Source: DATKFM01 sp963810485 (GTDB taxonomy: Bacteria > Pseudomonadota > Alphaproteobacteria > Dongiales > Dongiaceae). From it: 64,000 nt of DNA. The notes below the pieces were generated by a model that was given only the letters and a program-made list of their open reading frames with translations, searched no databases and was not told the origin of the DNA. The translations under genes and the position numbers were made by a program. The DNA is taken from the NCBI GenBank assembly GCA_963810485.1, contig CAWENQ010000003.1, positions 940,790 to 1,004,789 on the forward strand, written 5' to 3'. Of the stretch, positions 62,553 through 64,000 are shown one piece after another (the first letter of the stretch is position 1; every line of letters starts with the position of its first letter).

Positions 62553-63987
62553 CTTGGCTCGCTTGGCCTGCTTGCCGGTCGCCTCGGTGAAGGCGTGGCC
62601 GACCATCGAGCTCTGCTCGTCGCCGCCGGCGATACCTGACACGTCGCCCTTCGTGAGCGAGCGCTCGACCAGCTCGTCGAGGCCGTACCCGTTGCGCTGC
62701 TTGAAGGTCGCGCCCTGCGTCTGGCCGTGGTCGGAGAGCACGACGATCTCGTACGGCCGTGGCGCGTAGCGGCAGGCTTCTTCGATGTGCGCGAAGTGGT
62801 CGTCGAGCTTGCGAAGCGCCTCGAGCGTGTCGGCGCGCTCGAGGCCCGAGTGGTGCGCGACCTCGTCGTAGCTGGAGAACGTCGCGTACACGGCGGGTCG
62901 CCCGCGCATCATGTCGGTCAGCACGCCCGACACGATCAGGTCGCGCACGAAGACGCACAACGAGGCCCGCATCAGCGGGTAGATGCCGCCGCGGTACCAC
63001 GCGGACGCACGTCGCGCCGGATCGCCCGCAGCGACGCCGTCACTCGAGCACGATCTCGAAGATGAAAAGCACGAGCGTGCGCGTCACGTTGTCGCCGTTG
63101 GCGAGGAATGCCCGGTAGCCGGGATTGGACTTCTTCTCGGCGTCCATCCGGCTGACGGTGAGGATCACGTCCTCCGCCTCGCCGGAGAGCAGGTTCCCGC
63201 GGCTGGAGCCGCCGTCGACGAGCAGGCCGATGCCGGTCGCACGCCGGCGCTCGATCTCCGCGCAGTCGGGCGGCGCCGAGCACGTCAGCATCGTGCCGGT
63301 CTCCTTCTCGACCCAGCGGAAGGCCGAGATGTCCTCGTTGGATCCGAGCAGGATCCCCGCCTGGCTTGCGCCCGTCTGCGAGGAGAGATCGGTCTCCCAC
63401 TCAGCCAGCCGATGCGTGTTGTCGGTCAGCCAGCGCGCCATCGTCGGCGCGTTGCCGTCCCGCATCGCCCGTCGCAGCACCGGTAGCGCGAGACCGTCGA
63501 TCTCGAGGAAGACGATCCCCGGGACGTGGGTACGGGCGATGATGCCCTGCCGGCGCGCGATCCGCTGCGCGATGCGGACCGACGACATGTCATCCGTGCC
63601 CAGGAGAACGGCGAGCACGACGCTCACGGCGGCGACCACAAGCGCAGCGAGGAGTGCCCACCCGAAGTTGTCGACCCGGAGCACGCCGTCGGTCAGGGCG
63701 TCGGTGAGGAGGAGGATGCCGGCATCGGCGAACAACACGAGCAGGAAGCCCAGGACGAGCGTGGCCGGAAGTCGCAGCGCGGCGAGCACGGGCGGGATGA
63801 CGGCGTTCAGCGCCGCCACGACCGCCGCGACGAGCAGCGCGCCCCAGAAGTCGTCGATCCAGCACTCGGGCAGGATCCCCGCGGCCACGATGAACGCAAC
63901 GCCGGCGGCAACCCACGACACAATGAGCGGGAACAGGCGCAACCGCGGACGCTCTGCCTGCCGGCCCGTTGATTCGCTCGCCATCAC
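62553..63987 (-). pseudogene. Holin-like membrane protein fused to a type I phosphodiesterase/phosphatase domain, frameshifted and truncated
   Basis: From 63987: about 130 residues with four membrane segments (LFPLIVSWVAAGVAFIVAAG, GALLVAAVVAALNAVIPPVL, LVLGFLLVLFADAGILLLTD, ALLAALVVAAVSVVLAVLLG), like PF04020 proteins. A phosphatase domain follows (VPGIVFLEIDGLALPVLRRA; GNAPTMARWL). Near 63040 the frame shifts to MRASLCVFVRDLIVSGVLTD and YEIVVLSDHGQTQGATFKQR (SDHGQ is the metal-binding motif), ending KQAKRAKT at the second junction. Confidence 0.7.
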
Positions 63988-64000
63988 GTCTACCTCCTCA

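Overview
The first 57.35 kb reads as one chromosome segment of a GC-rich alphaproteobacterium, probably close to Rhodospirillales. This placing is an inference from gene content: a polar amino-acid ABC transporter, a DUF1989/GcvT fusion, DadA, CHASE2 and FecR proteins, HrpB, and CtrA-like TTAACCAT half-sites in intergenic DNA. The last 6.6 kb (57.36-64.0 kb) has a different character: a higher-GC, actinobacterium-like gene set of NIPSNAP, LLM-class flavin oxidoreductase, VOC, RibD-type reductase and holin-like/phosphatase genes. It joins the first part through a short shared sequence inside two truncated genes, so the window looks chimeric. A second such join lies near 62.55 kb. Single-base indels break many otherwise well-conserved genes along the whole window, which suggests uncorrected long-read errors as much as real gene decay.

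Layout. 0-1.9 kb: amino-acid ABC transporter (permease start and binding protein) and a broken LysE exporter. 2-11.6 kb: an amine/glycine catabolism neighbourhood (DUF1989-GcvT fusion, SMP-30 lactonase, FAD oxidoreductase, GcvR-like ACT protein, DadA) with a Gre factor and a DUF4139 surface protein. 11.6-22 kb: housekeeping and metabolic genes (NYN nuclease-like, aldo/keto reductase, K+ channel, AI-2E and AEC permeases, Asp/Glu racemase-like, a ThDP decarboxylase). 22-31.4 kb: four secreted FecR-domain proteins, two carrying Gly-Asp repeat tails, around a CHASE2 sensor kinase and a membrane-anchored retropepsin. This is the best candidate for an undescribed signalling or envelope system. 31.5-43.2 kb: HrpB, a beta-hydroxyacid dehydrogenase, a chemoreceptor, a NarL-type regulator, RTX-like remnants around a DUF72 gene, and small secreted proteins.

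At 43.43 kb the 3' half of a tRNA-Glu(TTC) gene abuts a tyrosine integrase, marking the left end of an integrated element. The element carries an AlpA-like protein, a winged-helix protein and a possible small terminase up to at least 47.2 kb. An ankyrin-cytochrome c fusion and a complete IS1111-type IS110 element (about 49.03-50.41 kb) follow. Next come a broken alpha/beta hydrolase, a broken BTAD/TolB/TPR regulator, a Rap1a-like secreted protein, and a polyamine-type binding protein cut by the chimeric join.

How the genes work together: the 2-11.6 kb genes plausibly oxidise N-methylated or D-amino acids and feed C1 units to tetrahydrofolate. The 22-38 kb genes look like an envelope-sensing and behaviour block, linking secreted FecR proteins, a CHASE2 kinase, a chemoreceptor and a response regulator. 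That linkage rests on proximity only.
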